DNA from: Isoetes taiwanensis | Taxonomy: Eukaryota; Streptophyta; Lycopodiopsida; Isoetales; Isoetaceae | Reading direction: 5' to 3' | DNA length: 64,000 nt | NCBI GenBank assembly: GCA_021234155.1 | Contig: JAJEKV010000051.1 | Span: 4,158,698 to 4,222,697 of the forward strand | Part shown: positions 12,909-27,129 of the stretch, piece after piece | Position numbering within the stretch: position 1 is the first letter of the stretch | Layout: every line of letters begins with the position of its first letter | The notes under the pieces: model-generated | The model's input: only the letters and a program-made list of their open reading frames with translations | Told to the model about the DNA's origin: nothing | Databases searched by the model: none | Made by a program: the position numbers and the translations under genes

Positions 12909-13617
12909 ATGTCTAAGGCCTCTCGATCTGCTTTGCCAGCAACCAGCAAGCCTTTCGTGCCTCCTCGGGTTGAAAAAATGGCACCAAGAAGGACCCAGAA
13001 AATGACAGGCCAGATCTCCATGGATGTGCATTTGGAGACTAATTCTGAGCCAATTCCATCTTCAAGACAGCCAAAGGAAAGAAGATCCAAATGTGTATTG
13101 AGCGAAATTCAAGCATCCTCTGATATTGTGAGTGAATCTTTTGAAACCGAATCTGCTTTGGCTCTTGTTGTGCACGAGAAAGAAAATTCGAAAGTGATAG
13201 ACACAAAGAATAGGAAGTCTCCTGTGCAATGGACAGATCAAGGTGTCTCCACATTCCTCAATCTCTTAAACGAGATGAAATTAGTAACCAATGGCACCCT
13301 CAACCTTCCAACACACAATGGAGGGAAATTATGATCAAATTGCAGCCCCTTGTTGGGGGTTTAGTGGAGCTGAGACAATTAAAGAACAAATGGGATAAGC
13401 TGCAAGCTAAATTCAAAGATGAGAAGGAGGCTTGTAGCCAGACGGGTTCTGAACCATCAACTTGGCAGTGGTATGACAGAATGGAAGAGGTGAAGTATGG
13501 TGTTACCTCAGATAATCCAATTCCAGGGGCTAGTGATGATGGCGAATTTGGGAATGAAGCTTTCGAGGCTGCAGACTTGCATACAAATTTCTCAGAATCT
13601 TTTATGAATGACACTTT
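12909..13617 (+). pseudogene. Harbinger accessory protein, Myb/SANT-like, N-terminal part
   Basis: Translation from the ATG at 12909 gives a basic leader (MSKASRSALPATSKPF), a low-complexity region, then a Myb/SANT-like DNA-binding domain of the kind found beside Harbinger transposases: KSPVQWTDQGVSTFLNLLNE, QWREIMIKLQPLVGG, LRQLKNKWDKLQAKFKDE. The family role is to bring the transposase to DNA and into the nucleus. A one-base frame slip separates the first helix (frame ending at 13334) from the second and third helices (frame 13229-13666). The Copia element follows at 13618, and the missing part resumes at 18334. The slip could be real or a sequencing error. Confidence 0.75.
13613..13617 (+). 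other. Target-site duplication ACTTT, left
   Basis: The 5 bases before the Copia 5' LTR, repeated at 18329-18333 directly after the 3' LTR. Removing the element restores the Harbinger ORF context. Confidence 0.9.
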
Positions 13618-14289
13618 TGTTGAGAAACTAATCATGTCATATTGTGGTGGTCAGACATGTCAATGAGAATGAACAGGTGAATACAGGCTACAGGATCATA
13701 TTAGGGCAACTACAACTTTGGAACTATTGAAGTATAAATTGTTAATGGTTGAAAAGGATGAAGTTTTAATGGTTTCATTATGCAATGGTTATTTTGCATT
13801 GAATATTCTAGTATCGAACTCAAAGGGAAAACGTCTGTGGGATAATTCGTTGATGAAGTTTTGCTGGGAAAAGAAAGTCGAAACCGCCGGATTGCACTCA
13901 TATAAGCAGAAGAAGATCATTAGGAAGGCATTCGGATAAGGACAGACTCAAATCCGTCTCAAAGAAGGAAGATCGAAGGCAGTCAAACTTGCTACAGTGT
14001 TTACGTCAATACGTCTGCTACAGTAAATTTCAATTTATATGAACTATTGTATTCTAGTGGTTTTAAGATTATCTAATCGAGGGGAAGTTCATGAGATCTT
14101 GTTGCATGGAATTAGTGACCATAATGTGGCTTCCATTGCACTTGTGAAGATCTTATCTATACTTGAAACCAACTATAGTTCTTGAGTTATTATTGTGAAT
14201 TAATGACTAAGATTGTTGCAATAAGTGTTATAGTCTATTGACATCTTTGCTTAAGGATTTACTCAGTTGTTGTTTCTGGAAAAATAACA
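13618..14289 (+). repeat. Copia 5' LTR
   Basis: Starts TGTTGAGAAACTAATC and ends AAATAACA. It is about 672 bases long and is followed by the tRNA-Met primer site. Confidence 0.93.
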
Positions 14290-14290
14290 T

Positions 14291-14302
14291 TGGTATCAGA
14301 GC
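14291..14302 (+). other. Copia primer binding site (tRNA-iMet)
   Basis: TGGTATCAGAGC, complementary to the 3' end of plant initiator tRNA-Met, two bases after the 5' LTR. Confidence 0.92.
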
Positions 14303-17300
14303 ATACAAATCCAGGAGAGCAGGATGTCTACTCGATTTGGAGCCAACCTCTTAAATTCCATAGAAGTATTCAAAGGGGAAACAAGCTTTCAGGTTTGGAA
14401 ACAAAGTATAAAAGAGGTGCTAGAGTTTGAAAAGTTGTGGTACTTGATAGATCCTAATGTTGCTAATGCTGTTCAAGTTTCTGGAGGAGAAGGATCTAGC
14501 AGTAGTGCATCTTCAGCTTCTGTTGTAGGTGGTGGAGCTGCAACATCTTCTGGAGCTGCAACTGGTGGAGCTGGCACCAGTCAAACAAGAGGGGTTGCTT
14601 CAGCAGTTAGCTTGGAGGAAAGGGCAAGAATTATGGAAGCTCAATCCATAATATGTCTTAAGGTGGGGACAGTAATCAAGTTGAAGCTCAGAGGTAAGTC
14701 CCCTTGAAATGTGGAAATACATCTTTGGATAATTATGAACAAAAGTCATCTTCACAAATAGACGTCTTGGAAAAACAGTTAAGGAGGTTAAAATTATATG
14801 AAAAGGACAATATTGCTGAATTTCTTGAAAAGTTTGAATCAATAATTGCTGATTTAGAGGGAGCTGGAGTTGTGTTAAATGAGGATTATCAGTTGCTAGC
14901 TATCTCTAGGGCAGTTTCCCATAATACACAATTAGCTACATTATTAAGAAATGTGGCTAGGTCAAAGGATCATGCAATTAGAATGATTAGAACTGAGTTT
15001 GAGCAGACCAAGGCTGATGATAATGATGAGTCAGAGGTTATGTTTGTCGAGGGAGAAAAAAGGAAAGAAGTTTTTTGATAAAAAACAAATTGGTCCATGC
15101 TATAATTGTGACAGAGGAGGTGAGTTTCTCTCTGGAGAGTTCAAAATATTCTGCAAAAACAAGGGCATTAAAAGACAACTTACTTGTAGTCATTCCCCTC
15201 AGCAAAATGGTGTTGCTGAGAGGAAGAATAGGACAATTCTAAATGCTGTCAGAAGCATGTTGAAATCAGCAGGCCTTCCAAACTTCTTGTGGGAGGAAGC
15301 AGTCCAAACTGCTGTGAGCATTCAGAACATGCTACCAGCCGTGAGTCTGCAAGGAGGAATTCCTGATATGCTATGGTCAGGAAAGAAACCTAACTATGAT
15401 AAGTTGAGAATATATGGATGCTTGGCATTTGCACATATTCCTAAAGAAAATAGAAAGAAGTTGGATGATAGGTCTCTAATTACATACCTTGTAGGATATG
15501 ATAATCAATCTAAAGTTCTGATTGTATGACCCAAAAGCTAGAAGAATAGTTGTTAGCCGAGATGTTACCTTTGATGAAGGACAAGTCTACAAGGGATTAT
15601 CTAAACCTATAAAAATTGTCGAAGATACCAAGCTAGTGGAGCATAATATTAGGGGACCGAGTCTACTAATAAAGTTGATGAGATTAATGCAGATGATGAT
15701 GATCTTTGGATCGATACCTTTCAGAACAGCAAGAAGAAAAATGAAGATTCCCTAACAGGACATGAAGAAGAATCATTGGACACAGAACAAGTAGGAGAAT
15801 CAGTGCCTACAGTACAGCCACCACAAGAGAAAAGGAGAAGAATGATAGAGGTACAAAGGTTGCAAGCTGGTGCAAAATTTGATCTGATATTACATGGTCG
15901 TGATGAAACTGGAAGAAGTAAAAGGCTTCAAAATAAAAGAGGAGCATGAGGTAAATAGCATATTTGAGATTTTGATGTTTCTAAATCACGAAGTGCCAAA
16001 GACACTTTCGATGATGTTCTAGTTTCTAAGGATAGAACTACGTGGCTGAATGCTATGAAGGAAGAAATGGATTCATTCATTAGAACAAATACGTTTGAGA
16101 TAGTTGACAAACCGGAAGGGAGAAATATAGTGGGAAACAAATGGATTTTTTCAGAATCAAAAGCTGGAGCGAGATGGGAAAACATCCGGTATAAAGCTAG
16201 GACCGGTAGCTCGGGGTTTTCTCGAGAAAAAAAGGGTCAAGATTTTGATGAAACATTTTCTCCATTGGTTAAAATGAATAGTGTCAGAATGCTATTGGCT
16301 TTGGCAAATGCATATGATTTAGAAGTGCATCACATGGATGTCAAAACTGCTTTTTTGAATGCAAAACTAGAGGAGGAGATTTTTATGAAACAAGCACCAG
16401 GATTTGAACAAGGGGAAGGAAAAGTTTGGAAATTAAAAAGAGCAGTGTATGGTTTGAGACAGTCTCCCAGCGAATGGTATAAATGCATGGACACTTTTCT
16501 TATTGAACAAGGATTTGTCAAATTAGCAAATGATGGGAATTTGTACAAATTTGAATGTCAAAGTGGCTGGTGCATTATTGCTTTATATGTTGATGATAAT
16601 GTTATGGTAGCCAAGGGTACTAAATGTTTGGCAATGTGCAAAAGTTTTTGAATAGCAGATTTGAAATGTCGGATCTAGGAGAATTGACCAAATTCCTAGG
16701 AATTGAGGTGACAAGAAAAAGGGATGATGGTATGATTATCTTAACCCAAAAGGAGCAGATCAGAGGTATGCTGGAAACATTTAATATGCAAGAGTGCAAT
16801 GTTAGCAAAACTCCTGCTGTACCAGGATGCAAGCTTTCACTAGACATGTGTCCAAAAAGTGATGAGGAGAGAAAGGCTATGGAAAAGATTCCTTATAGAT
16901 CTTTGACTGGTTGTCTGTCTTATGTAGCTAACTGTACAAGACCAGATATTGCTCACAGTCTCAATATGCTTAGTAGATATAACAATGATCCAGGAAGGGA
17001 TCACTGGGTTGCTGCCAAAAGAGTTCTAAGGTATTTGAAAGGCACCATGGATATGGGAATCTCATACAGCTCAAAAGACTTAGTATTGACTGCCTATTGT
17101 GATGCTGACTGGGCAGAGGATTTGGATGCAAGAAAGTCCACTTCAGGATACCTAATGATGCTTGGAGGAGGTCCAGTAGCATGGAAATGAAAAAAGCAGT
17201 CATCCATAGCGTTGTCAACAGCAGAGGCTGAATATGCCTCAGCCACATTATGTGCAAAAGAGCTTATTTGGGAAAGAAGATTAATACTAGAACTTGGAGT

Positions 17301-17632
17301 TGAGCAGCCAGATTCTAGTGAAATGTTATGTGATAGCACAAGCTGTATAGCCATGACAAAGAATCTAATAATGCATGAAAGATCAAAACATATAGAATTG
17401 GAGATGCATTTTGTCAGAGATGCTGTATGTAAGGGTTTGATACAGGTAAATTATGTTAATACAGCTAAGCAACTAGCAGACATTCTTACAAAGGTTTTAG
17501 CAGAAAAGAGGTTTGCTGCACTTAGACAACAGATTATGTTTACAGGTGAAAACATGAATATGTAGCAGAAAAAAGGTTTACTGCACTTAGACAGCAGATT
17601 ATGTTTACAGGTGAAAACATGAATATGACATG

Positions 17633-17643
17633 AAGGGGAAGAA
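17633..17643 (+). other. Copia polypurine tract
   Basis: AAGGGGAAGAA immediately before the 3' LTR. Confidence 0.88.
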
Positions 17644-18328
17644 TGTTGAGAAACTAATCATGTCATATTGTGGTGGTCAGACATGTCAATGAGAATGAAC
17701 AGGTGAATACAGGCTACAAGATCATATTAGGGCAACTACAACTTTGGAACTATTGAAGTATAAATTGTTAATGGTTGAAAAGGATGAAGTTTTAATGGTT
17801 TCATTATGCAATGGTTATTTTGCATTGAATATTCTAGTATTGCCATCGAATATCGAACTCAAAGGGAAAACGTCTGTGGGATAATTCGTTGATGAAGTTT
17901 TGCTGGGAAAAGAAAGTCGAAACCGCCGGATTGCACTCATATAAGCAGAAGAAGATCATTAGGAAGGCATTCGGATAAGGACAGACTCAAATCCGTCTCA
18001 AAGAAGGAAGATCGAAGGCAGTCAAACTTGCTACAGTGTTTACGTCAATACGTCTGCTACAGTAAATTGCAATTTATATGAACTATTGTATTCTAGTGGT
18101 TTTAAGATTATCTAATCGAGGGGAAGTTCATGAGATCTTGTTGCATGGAATTAGTGACCATAATGTGGCTTCCATTGCACTTGTGAAGATCTTATCTATA
18201 CTTGAAACCAACTATAGTTCTTGAGTTATTATTGTGAATTAATGACTAAGATTGTTGCAATAAGTGTTATAGTCTATTGACATCTTTGCTTAAGGATTTA
18301 CTCAGTTGTTGTTTCTGGAAAAATAACA
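17644..18328 (+). repeat. Copia 3' LTR
   Basis: About 685 bases. It starts TGTTGAGAAACTAATC and ends AAATAACA, followed by the target duplication ACTTT. The left breakpoint of the large tandem duplication lies inside it at GGAAGG (17962-17967). Confidence 0.93.
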
Positions 18329-18333
18329 ACTTT

Positions 18334-18670
18334 CTTTGAAACTGTTGGAACAGATGCAGCATTTGAAGACCACTTTGAAGATCCACCCAATTCAAACAAT
18401 AATGTAAACACGGGAAATCCGAGCAGTCCAGTGATGCCAGAAATTCCAATCAATAGGACACCAGCAGGAAACCAGACAGATTCTTCAAGTCCTAGATCAG
18501 CTGCATGTAATCAGCCTGGAGTTTGTGGAAAACCTACAAGTAGAAAGAAGTCCAGGTTGCAGATAGATGAGGACATTGCAATGAGAATATCACAGATGGC
18601 AAGCACAATTTGGGGACACAGAGGTGAAGAAATTGGACTTCCTGAAAGAAGAAAGTGCAAGAAAAATTGA
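18334..18670 (+). pseudogene. Harbinger Myb/SANT accessory protein, C-terminal continuation
   Basis: The reading frame right of the Copia insertion encodes FFETVGTDAAFEDHF, a Ser/Pro/Asn-rich linker, a basic stretch (SRKKSRLQ), and IDEDIAMRISQMASTIWGH, typical of the C-terminal half of Myb/SANT Harbinger proteins. The frame ends at 18670 (RRKCKKN then stop). In unit B the homologous part (29183-29524) shows the same end. Confidence 0.65.
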
Positions 18671-19163
18671 GTTGGTTACTGCAGCTCGAGTTCATCTTCG
18701 TCTTCCTCTTATTTGACTCCAGATTCTACTTCTTCCTCTTCTAGTGAGGTTCCATAGTATTCTGATCATGACTCATGGCCTACTTCTAGTGAGGAAGTTC
18801 TTCCTGACAGTAGTGTGGAAGAGCAACAGTTCGATGATCATCCGGTTAGTTTGAAAAACATCTTTCGGAGAACCATGTTTGAATGAAGACTCTTGGACGA
18901 GCAACAAGAAAGCAGTTCTCCTCCCCTCGGTCCAGGTTGCAAACTCTGAAATAGAAATTATCTCTCACAAGGTTATCCATTGCAGCTTCTCCAAGAAGAC
19001 CATTGCAGTTTTTCTGGAAATGGGGGTGAGTGTGGAAGATGAGGTTTTGGAATGGGCAGCAAATTCTGCTAACAACCGGACAGGGCGTATGGAGTGTTTC
19101 TACGTTAGGCTTCATGAAAAATGGTGCCTGAGCTTTCAATGTGAACTGTGTCCCCAGATTTGA
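18671..19163 (+). pseudogene. Possible extra domain after the Harbinger accessory ORF
   Basis: Downstream of the accessory ORF, codon-like sequence continues: a poly-Ser/Asp-Glu-rich stretch, then (clearest in unit B, 29705-30040) a compact region with NSEIEIISHKVIHCSFSKKT, MGVSVEDEVLEWAANSANN, LHEKWCL and a closing CELCPRI. I do not recognise this domain. It keeps an open frame of 111 codons in unit B, while unit A has several small disruptions (visible frame 18879-19163). It could be a second exon or an extension of the accessory protein, or an unrelated piece carried by the transposon. Confidence 0.4.
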
Positions 19164-19734
19164 CAGTAAAATATTATGCTTTGCTTCACTTTTTTTTTGT
19201 TCTTCATTTTCTTTTTATGACATGCTTTTGTTTACTATAAAATGGCATACCTGCCATTTTTTTGCTCATATGATTGCTCGGAAACTGACAGATGAAAAAA
19301 AATACATCCATATATTCATGCAGATTTCCTATGATCATTGGAAGGCGTGCAGACTATTTGTTTTGTATAGTGAAGTCATTTGACTCACTTTCAGATTTAT
19401 ATCGGCATTTTCGGATCTTTGAAGTATTTTGAACAGAGCATTATATGCCTATGTAATCTTGTCTTATGAATACAAACTTGGTTTATCATACTTGTTCCTA
19501 TACTCTTGATTTCTTTTAGTCTTGTTTGTTCTTTAATTGTGAAGTCATTTGACTCACAATGTCTGTAACAGGCTGTTCAGTATTTCTAATGAAATGTAGC
19601 TCTAAATGGAAATTTAGCTCTAAACTCAATTATTTTTTCATCATTATGTAAGAAATGCATGACAAAGAATTAAAGAGAGCGAAATCGAATAGAATTGAAT
19701 TTTGAATTTAATTTTTATTGTCTATAAAAAACAT
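19164..19734. other. Non-coding sequence between convergent Harbinger genes
   Basis: AT-rich sequence with no open frame of interest. It probably holds the 3' untranslated regions of the accessory ORF (+) and the transposase (-). The same sequence occurs at 30045-30594. Confidence 0.5.
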
Positions 19735-21925
<2,191 letters not shown>

Positions 21926-24474
21926 AGTATTCTATTGTTTTGAGGTAGCAATTTTGATTGATTGTGAAAACATGACTTTAAAGCATGATTTAAGCCCACC
22001 TCTCCCTTAGGCCCTGGAGGGCAAGCCTCCATGCACAACACCTTGTTTGTTTTCTTTTTCAACCCAAAAAATAACATCTCCATAACACAGAAAAACTAGC
22101 AGAATTAGCAAAAAATTGAAGGGAAAAACAACGCCATAATCAATTAAGAAATGCTTTTTTTTTTTTTTTTTTTTGACCACTGCTAAGATTGATAAAGCTT
22201 GATGTTGTTTCTCTAGCTTCATGATGAATAAATGTTGGTTAAAACTTTCTGAATTAACGGGGAAGTATAAAATCTGTATGCTAAAATAATAATTGCCAAC
22301 AATAAATGAAGCCTCACAATTATTTTAGAAAAGAATTTAGCTAAACTAGGGTCTCACGACATAGTCTTGACTATATGCAATCTAAGATGGATTTGTTGGT
22401 TAACCCTTTTCCATAGAACTAGAACAAAGAAATGGCACCTTGGTTACTTCACCTCTTGAACTACCGCCTTGAATTTTTTTTCATGTGTGTAGGATGCGAC
22501 AATGACGACTTCTTAGATCTGTTATGATTCTAGATATTTAGAAGATAAGACAAGTTCTTTGCTTTACGATTTTCCTAAAAGCTTAGAGCACTGTGACAGA
22601 TGGTGTCTCATGAGTCTCATGGCTTACTTCTTTTTCACGCCTGCCTGTGAATTAATCATCAGAGTAGAATATCAACAAAACCAGGCATTATAAGCAGATG
22701 GATTTGCAAATTCTAAGCAGAGGCATTCACAGAGGCATTCTAACCTAGTCGGCCCTGGCCCATCTCAGATGCATATTTTAAGATATATTTGAAGATGCAC
22801 TAATAAACATGTGCCCGACGTTGATGTAATACAGTGAATTCATATGGGCCTTCATGAAAATTTGATCTACTAAAGGTTCTACCCTTTCTATCCTATATGA
22901 TTCTAGGATTCACCACTAAAATTTAATAGATATATAGAATCTATCTACTAAAATTTAATGGGATATTATGTGTGCAAATCATTTTGAGATAAACACTTCC
23001 ACTTGTATGTTTTGTAGGTAACGTTTCTTGTTGCTGGGCCAACGTGAGCTGAGCTGTTGCCTTGCTATTACTGGGATCGTGTTATATACCTAAACCAAAA
23101 CAATCTTATAGTAGAACATATGGCACTGATCCAATTGAACGTTTTAAAGAGAAACATATTAAACACATTGCTAGCATCTTGAAAAGGATTCACCTTACTC
23201 ATCTTGCTTGGAAGAAGTTGAAACAATGGTGAGACCTGTAGTTAGTCACCAATGCCTCTAAATGCAGATGGGATACTAGAGATAGAAAGTGCTACATTAT
23301 AATACACGTTTACATCCAAACCTGTAGATATCTTGCACTTCCCTTTCTAATCTTGTTTGTGTAAATCACGCCTGTCTGACTATGGGTTAACAGAATGACT
23401 ATATGCCAGTACTAAACCCTCCAAGAAAATGGGCGTAGCATGATTTGGAACTTGGAAATATCAAGAAGCATATTTTTCTTAGATTACTCAACCCAATCTA
23501 AACCTTTGCTAAAAATGAAAATGCATCACGGTGAAGCATCACAATGCATGATTGTGCAATGGTCATTAGCGCTTCTAAAATTCCTACAACAACATCTTGT
23601 GGCAACAAAGGTATCTAATTCTTAATCTCTCCACAATCTATGCTCTGGCCAAGTAAGCTTCCTGTACACTTTTGTTATTCTTTGCAAATAAAAGTGGTCT
23701 CGCTAAATGGTTCATAAACTGTAACTCTAAGCTACAAAAATGTAAAATGTCGAGAGCAAGATAGACCGAAACAATTAGACTAAATCATAAAAAGAAAGAG
23801 CATCTTGCAAGGGAAATTTAAGAGTATCATTCAAAGTGAGCAAAATACCAAGCACAACATCATCTGCCAAAATTGATATGGGCTTGGAATGGGCACCCTC
23901 AAGAATAAACATGCATTGCTAACCGCAGGTCAGGAAATTGGAATAGGTGAGACATGTAGGATTGAAATGGGCAATTTAATTCCTTTGCCAATATTCTTCA
24001 TGTCTGCAGGCCCCGATTTGAATGTTGTGCCTCATCTTTGTCTGCAAGCATCGCCTGGTGCAATCTATAGTGGCCTCGAGCAACTTGCTCCAGCAGAGCC
24101 AAGAGCAGCAATTGTGACCAGCTATTGTGACCCTTAAATCCGTTCATCACCCTAAATATGAAAGGCCTCTGAAAACCCTAAAACCTGACTATGGTAGCCT
24201 GTGTTTTTGAAATAGTGGTGGCCTGCAAAAGAAAAAAAATTCAGTCAAATATGCATTATGCTTTAAAATAGTACATGTTGCAGCATCCATAAACTGTGAT
24301 GTGCCCAGCATGTAGGTTGTATTAGAAAATAGCATGTTGATTGCATTAGAGCATAGAATGGGTAGTGAGGAAACACTTCGAAAAATGGTTTAGATGAAAA
24401 GATATAATTACCAAGCATGCAGAGTTGTAGCAGAATGGTCATTTGTAGCAACTTATCCTTCAAATAGTAATATT
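21926..24474. other. 2.5 kb without a recognised gene, unit A
   Basis: It holds a T homopolymer (22147-22174) and scattered short frames. A short coding-like phrase, DPIERFKEKHIKHIASILKR followed by IHLTHLAWKKL, occurs near 23130-23225. Another frame at 23889-24137 (MGTLKNKHALLTAGQEIGIG) is kept unchanged in unit B, but that may only reflect recent duplication. No domain recognised. The same sequence is repeated at 32852-35395. Confidence 0.5.
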
Positions 24475-24569
24475 AGAATAGAATAGAATAGAATAGAATA
24501 GAATAGAATAGAATAAAATAGAATAGAATAGAATAGAATAGAATAGAATAGAATAGAATAGAATAGAAT
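24475..24569. repeat. (GAATA)n pentanucleotide array, unit A
   Basis: About 19 units of GAATA with one variant unit (AAATA). It abuts the 3' end of a minus-strand LINE, so on that strand it is a (TATTC)n tail. The other copies have about 21 units (35396-35502) and about 9 units (37838-37882). Confidence 0.93.
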
Positions 24570-25520
24570 TTTTATCGTCCACGGAGACCGATTGGCCTAT
24601 GGGACCCAACAGGAGGCGCCACAAGCATATTATTGTCCAGATTAAAAAACCCCCTCCCTACCCTAAAAGGTTGTTTGGGGGAAAATTGTGACAAGAATAG
24701 GCTTGCTGTCAAACTGTACAAATACAAAAACAAATACAAATATAGACAGAAATATGTACATGTATCAGGTAAGTGCCCGAGGGCCGAGCTGATCTTGGCG
24801 ATCTATGATCTCTTGAATGTATGAGCCCAACTTCTGTACCAAGCTCGTGCTCAGCATCTCATGCAGGGGCTGGCCAGGATGGACCAGCTCATCATAGCTT
24901 ATCCGAATGTCATCATATGCCAGACAACTCTGAAGGGTATGGCATTCGTCTTCCACAGCTCCAACCTAGCAGCGTTGGCAAAGCCTCTCCTGACGCAGCT
25001 CTCCAATCCATCTTCCTGTCTCAATCCGGAGATGATGTGCACCTGTGCGGATAGAGGCAATGGATCTGCGCTTTCTCATGGGTAGATGAGTGTGCAGGTA
25101 GCATTGCAGCCCCACTCCAACCTGGGATTTATGTGGCATTGATAATGTGTCGTCTTGACCTGTTCAAGGGGGCTGGCATCCCATAGCTTAATGAGGAAGC
25201 ATGCGTCAAGTTATTGTGCGAGGCTAGGCGACCGCCTCCGCTTTGCACTTGGACACACGTGCTCACGACATTCCATCCGCCAGCCACCGAAGCTCTCTTT
25301 TCCCTTGGCCAGGCTTTTTAGGCGTTGAGGCTCCATTGCCATAGGGTAAGCGAGGTGAGGGAGACGAGTATCATCCATGCTGGCCACCTTCTGGAAGTAG
25401 ATGATGTGTCTGTCAAGGGCTCCTCTTTGAAGGGGCAAGAAACCTGTTTCCTGCGACAGTATCTGGTATGGGACTGTGGACTTCACCCCCAGGGCTCGTG
25501 CCAAGAAAGCTTTCTGCACC
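24570..25520 (-). mobile_element. 5'-truncated LINE of a second family, copy A
   Basis: The - strand carries LINE C-terminal coding: MQKAFLARALGVKSTVPYQI and RHIIYFQKVASMDDTRLPH (25211-25519), a middle part with HHLRIETGRWIGELRQERLC, then VEDECHTLQSCLAYDDIRIS (24765-24956), the Cys/His tail motif. The 3' end, CTCCGTGGACGATAAAAATTC, runs into (TATTC)n. The frame is interrupted. The shared tail layout and the GG(A/T)CRATAAA-like 3' end relate it to the LINE at 21134. Confidence 0.7.
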
Positions 25521-25825
25521 TGCCAACATGCTATCTACGGCAAGACATATAGGATATGATCTTCGAATTCAGAAAATATCCAAGGATTTAAAAGCTAGGC
25601 TAATGCTATCAACTCTAGCTTGTAGCTCTGGACGTTACCTGGTGTGAACATTCTGGCAATAGATGATGTTCCAAATCTGAGAGACGTCAACCAACTAAAT
25701 CGTCCACCATGTGCATTCCAAAAGCCCAAAAGCTATTAATATTCCAAGCAAGTTTATCCTTGTATTCTCTTTGAAATCAGTGTGTTTGATCCTGCTTTTG
25801 CATTTGGTTATGCTTTATAATCAGA

Positions 25826-26224
25826 ATGACAGAGTTGCTAAACCCGGAGATCAGAATAGCCTCAGCGCAGGAGCTAAAGAATGTCAAATTACTTATCAAA
25901 ATGCATATCTATGTGGTGGCATATGTAGATCCAGGAGCGAAAGGGTCCACTCATATGGACAAGAAAGGGGGCAAAGATCCGGTATGGAACGAGAAGCTTA
26001 ATCTACCAGTAGCTCCACATATGTTGCAACGGCCGAATGTAGTTCTAACGCTAGAAATTCTCGCCATGAGTTCGTCATCTCCACAGCTAGTAGGGTTTGT
26101 GAGAGTACCTCTGCCGGAGATATTGCCAGACACCGGAACAGAGTTTGTGAGTATGTCATATGGAGAGCGAGCCGTTGAGGCGGGTGCAAGGCTTCGCAGT
26201 TTGGTTCGATTGGGGTTCGTGTGA
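25826..26224 (+). CDS. SRC2-like C2-domain protein, copy 1
   Basis: A small protein made almost entirely of one C2 domain. From the ATG at 25826: LNPEIRIASAQELKNVKLLI, MHIYVVAYVDP, KKGGKDPVWNEKLNLPV, and NVVLTLEILAMSSSSPQLVG followed by FVRVPLPEIL. This is the pattern of plant SRC2/BAP-type C2 proteins, which bind membranes in stress responses, usually through calcium. The frame given ends at 26224. Comparison with the third copy suggests that a longer end (GVRVRVKGEEVDFQRRIY, stop near 26271) was the original, with a small slip near 26195. Codons for VDPEQKG in copy 2 read VDPGAKG here. It lies within the tandem duplication and has no visible intron. Confidence 0.6.
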   Translation: MTELLNPEIRIASAQELKNVKLLIKMHIYVVAYVDPGAKGSTHMDKKGGKDPVWNEKLNLPVAPHMLQRPNVVLTLEILAMSSSSPQLVGFVRVPLPEILPDTGTEFVSMSYGERAVEAGARLRSLVRLGFV

Positions 26225-26467
26225 GGGTCAAAGGAGAGGAAGTAGATTTTCAGAGAAGAATTTACTGAACCGTCGATCTCAATTTTAGATCCAATGGCTT
26301 AAATTAAGTTTTGCTGACGTGGCAAGACACATGACATAGCTAGAATTGCAGCAAAGTGTGCACCTCGGTTTAGACAACTCCGCTAAAAAAAATGATTGTT
26401 GTTTATAAATGATTGGGAATAAAAAAGGGCAAGAAGCACAAAATAGATGTAAAGGGTATATAAAAGA

Positions 26468-26948
26468 ATGCGTGCACGGACTAATTTTTGGGTTGCCCAT
26501 AGGGCAATCTTTGAGGAGTGTGGGGAGGGATGGATAGAGGGTCAAGATTTGATAATTTTGTGGCATATTCGTTGTCTACGGCTGCAAAGTTTTGGGATTT
26601 GGGGGACACCTGAGAACGGTGTGGATTTTATAGGAGCCAGCAGAAGGTGGGGATGCGATTCATTTTGGAAGGCAAGGTTATCTGCTTCATCGCTATGGCT
26701 ATGGCTCTATTTCAGCAGCAGATGAGCCTAGATCTGCAGGAAGATATATGATAGACATTGATGGGCTCAACGGTGTTTCTTCCCAAAAGTTAGGCAGTTT
26801 TTCTGACGCTTGCAATGTGGGAGACATGGATCCACGTTATTTTTCTGGTTCATGTAGAGAGATCATGTCTTCTCCAATATCTGCTTTCCTGGAAGCACAA
26901 GGAGCAACAACCACCAAGAGTCAAGCATTGAAAAAAGTCCTAATTTGA
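26468..26948 (+). pseudogene. Unknown ORF, disrupted copy (unit A)
   Basis: The same sequence as the 160-codon frame at 40825-41307, but with a small slip near 26660 that splits it into frames 26468-26725 and 26748-26948. No family recognised. See the unit B entry for the intact form. Confidence 0.3.
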
Positions 26949-27129
26949 AACTCTATAGAGTGCATATTCTGAATGGCTGGGCAAATCTGTTCCTAAGCAA
27001 CAAGGAAGTGATATATAAAAGTAGAGAACGTGTGCTATCCAGCCATGATATTGATTAAATGGATAAGATGATGTCCAAAATTGCACAACTTGACGCTTTA
27101 ACCAAGTACAATTCATATAGATATACCAT

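Larger units (their letters stand above)
13618..18328 (+). mobile_element. Copia (Ty1) LTR retrotransposon, complete by ends, broken inside
   Basis: Bounded by two LTRs and a 5-bp target duplication. Parts seen: initiator-tRNA-Met primer site (14291-14302), gag-like region (about 14324-15078, start MSTRFGANLLNS), integrase core (about 15110-15530, motif CSHSPQQNGVAERKNR), reverse transcriptase (about 16100-16640, motif YVDD), RNase H (about 17080-17500, with SKHIELEMHFVRD), and a polypurine tract before the 3' LTR. Integrase before RT fixes the Copia order. The coding part is broken in several places. The two LTRs are nearly identical (a few substitutions and a length difference of about a dozen bases), so the insertion is recent. 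A tandemly repeated segment of about 65 bases lies near 17500-17628. Confidence 0.95.

Noticed and set aside
24475-24569. CRISPR-like or telomere-like array
   Set aside because: A pure 5-base repeat without spacers, attached to a LINE end. It is neither a CRISPR array nor the plant telomere repeat TTTAGGG.
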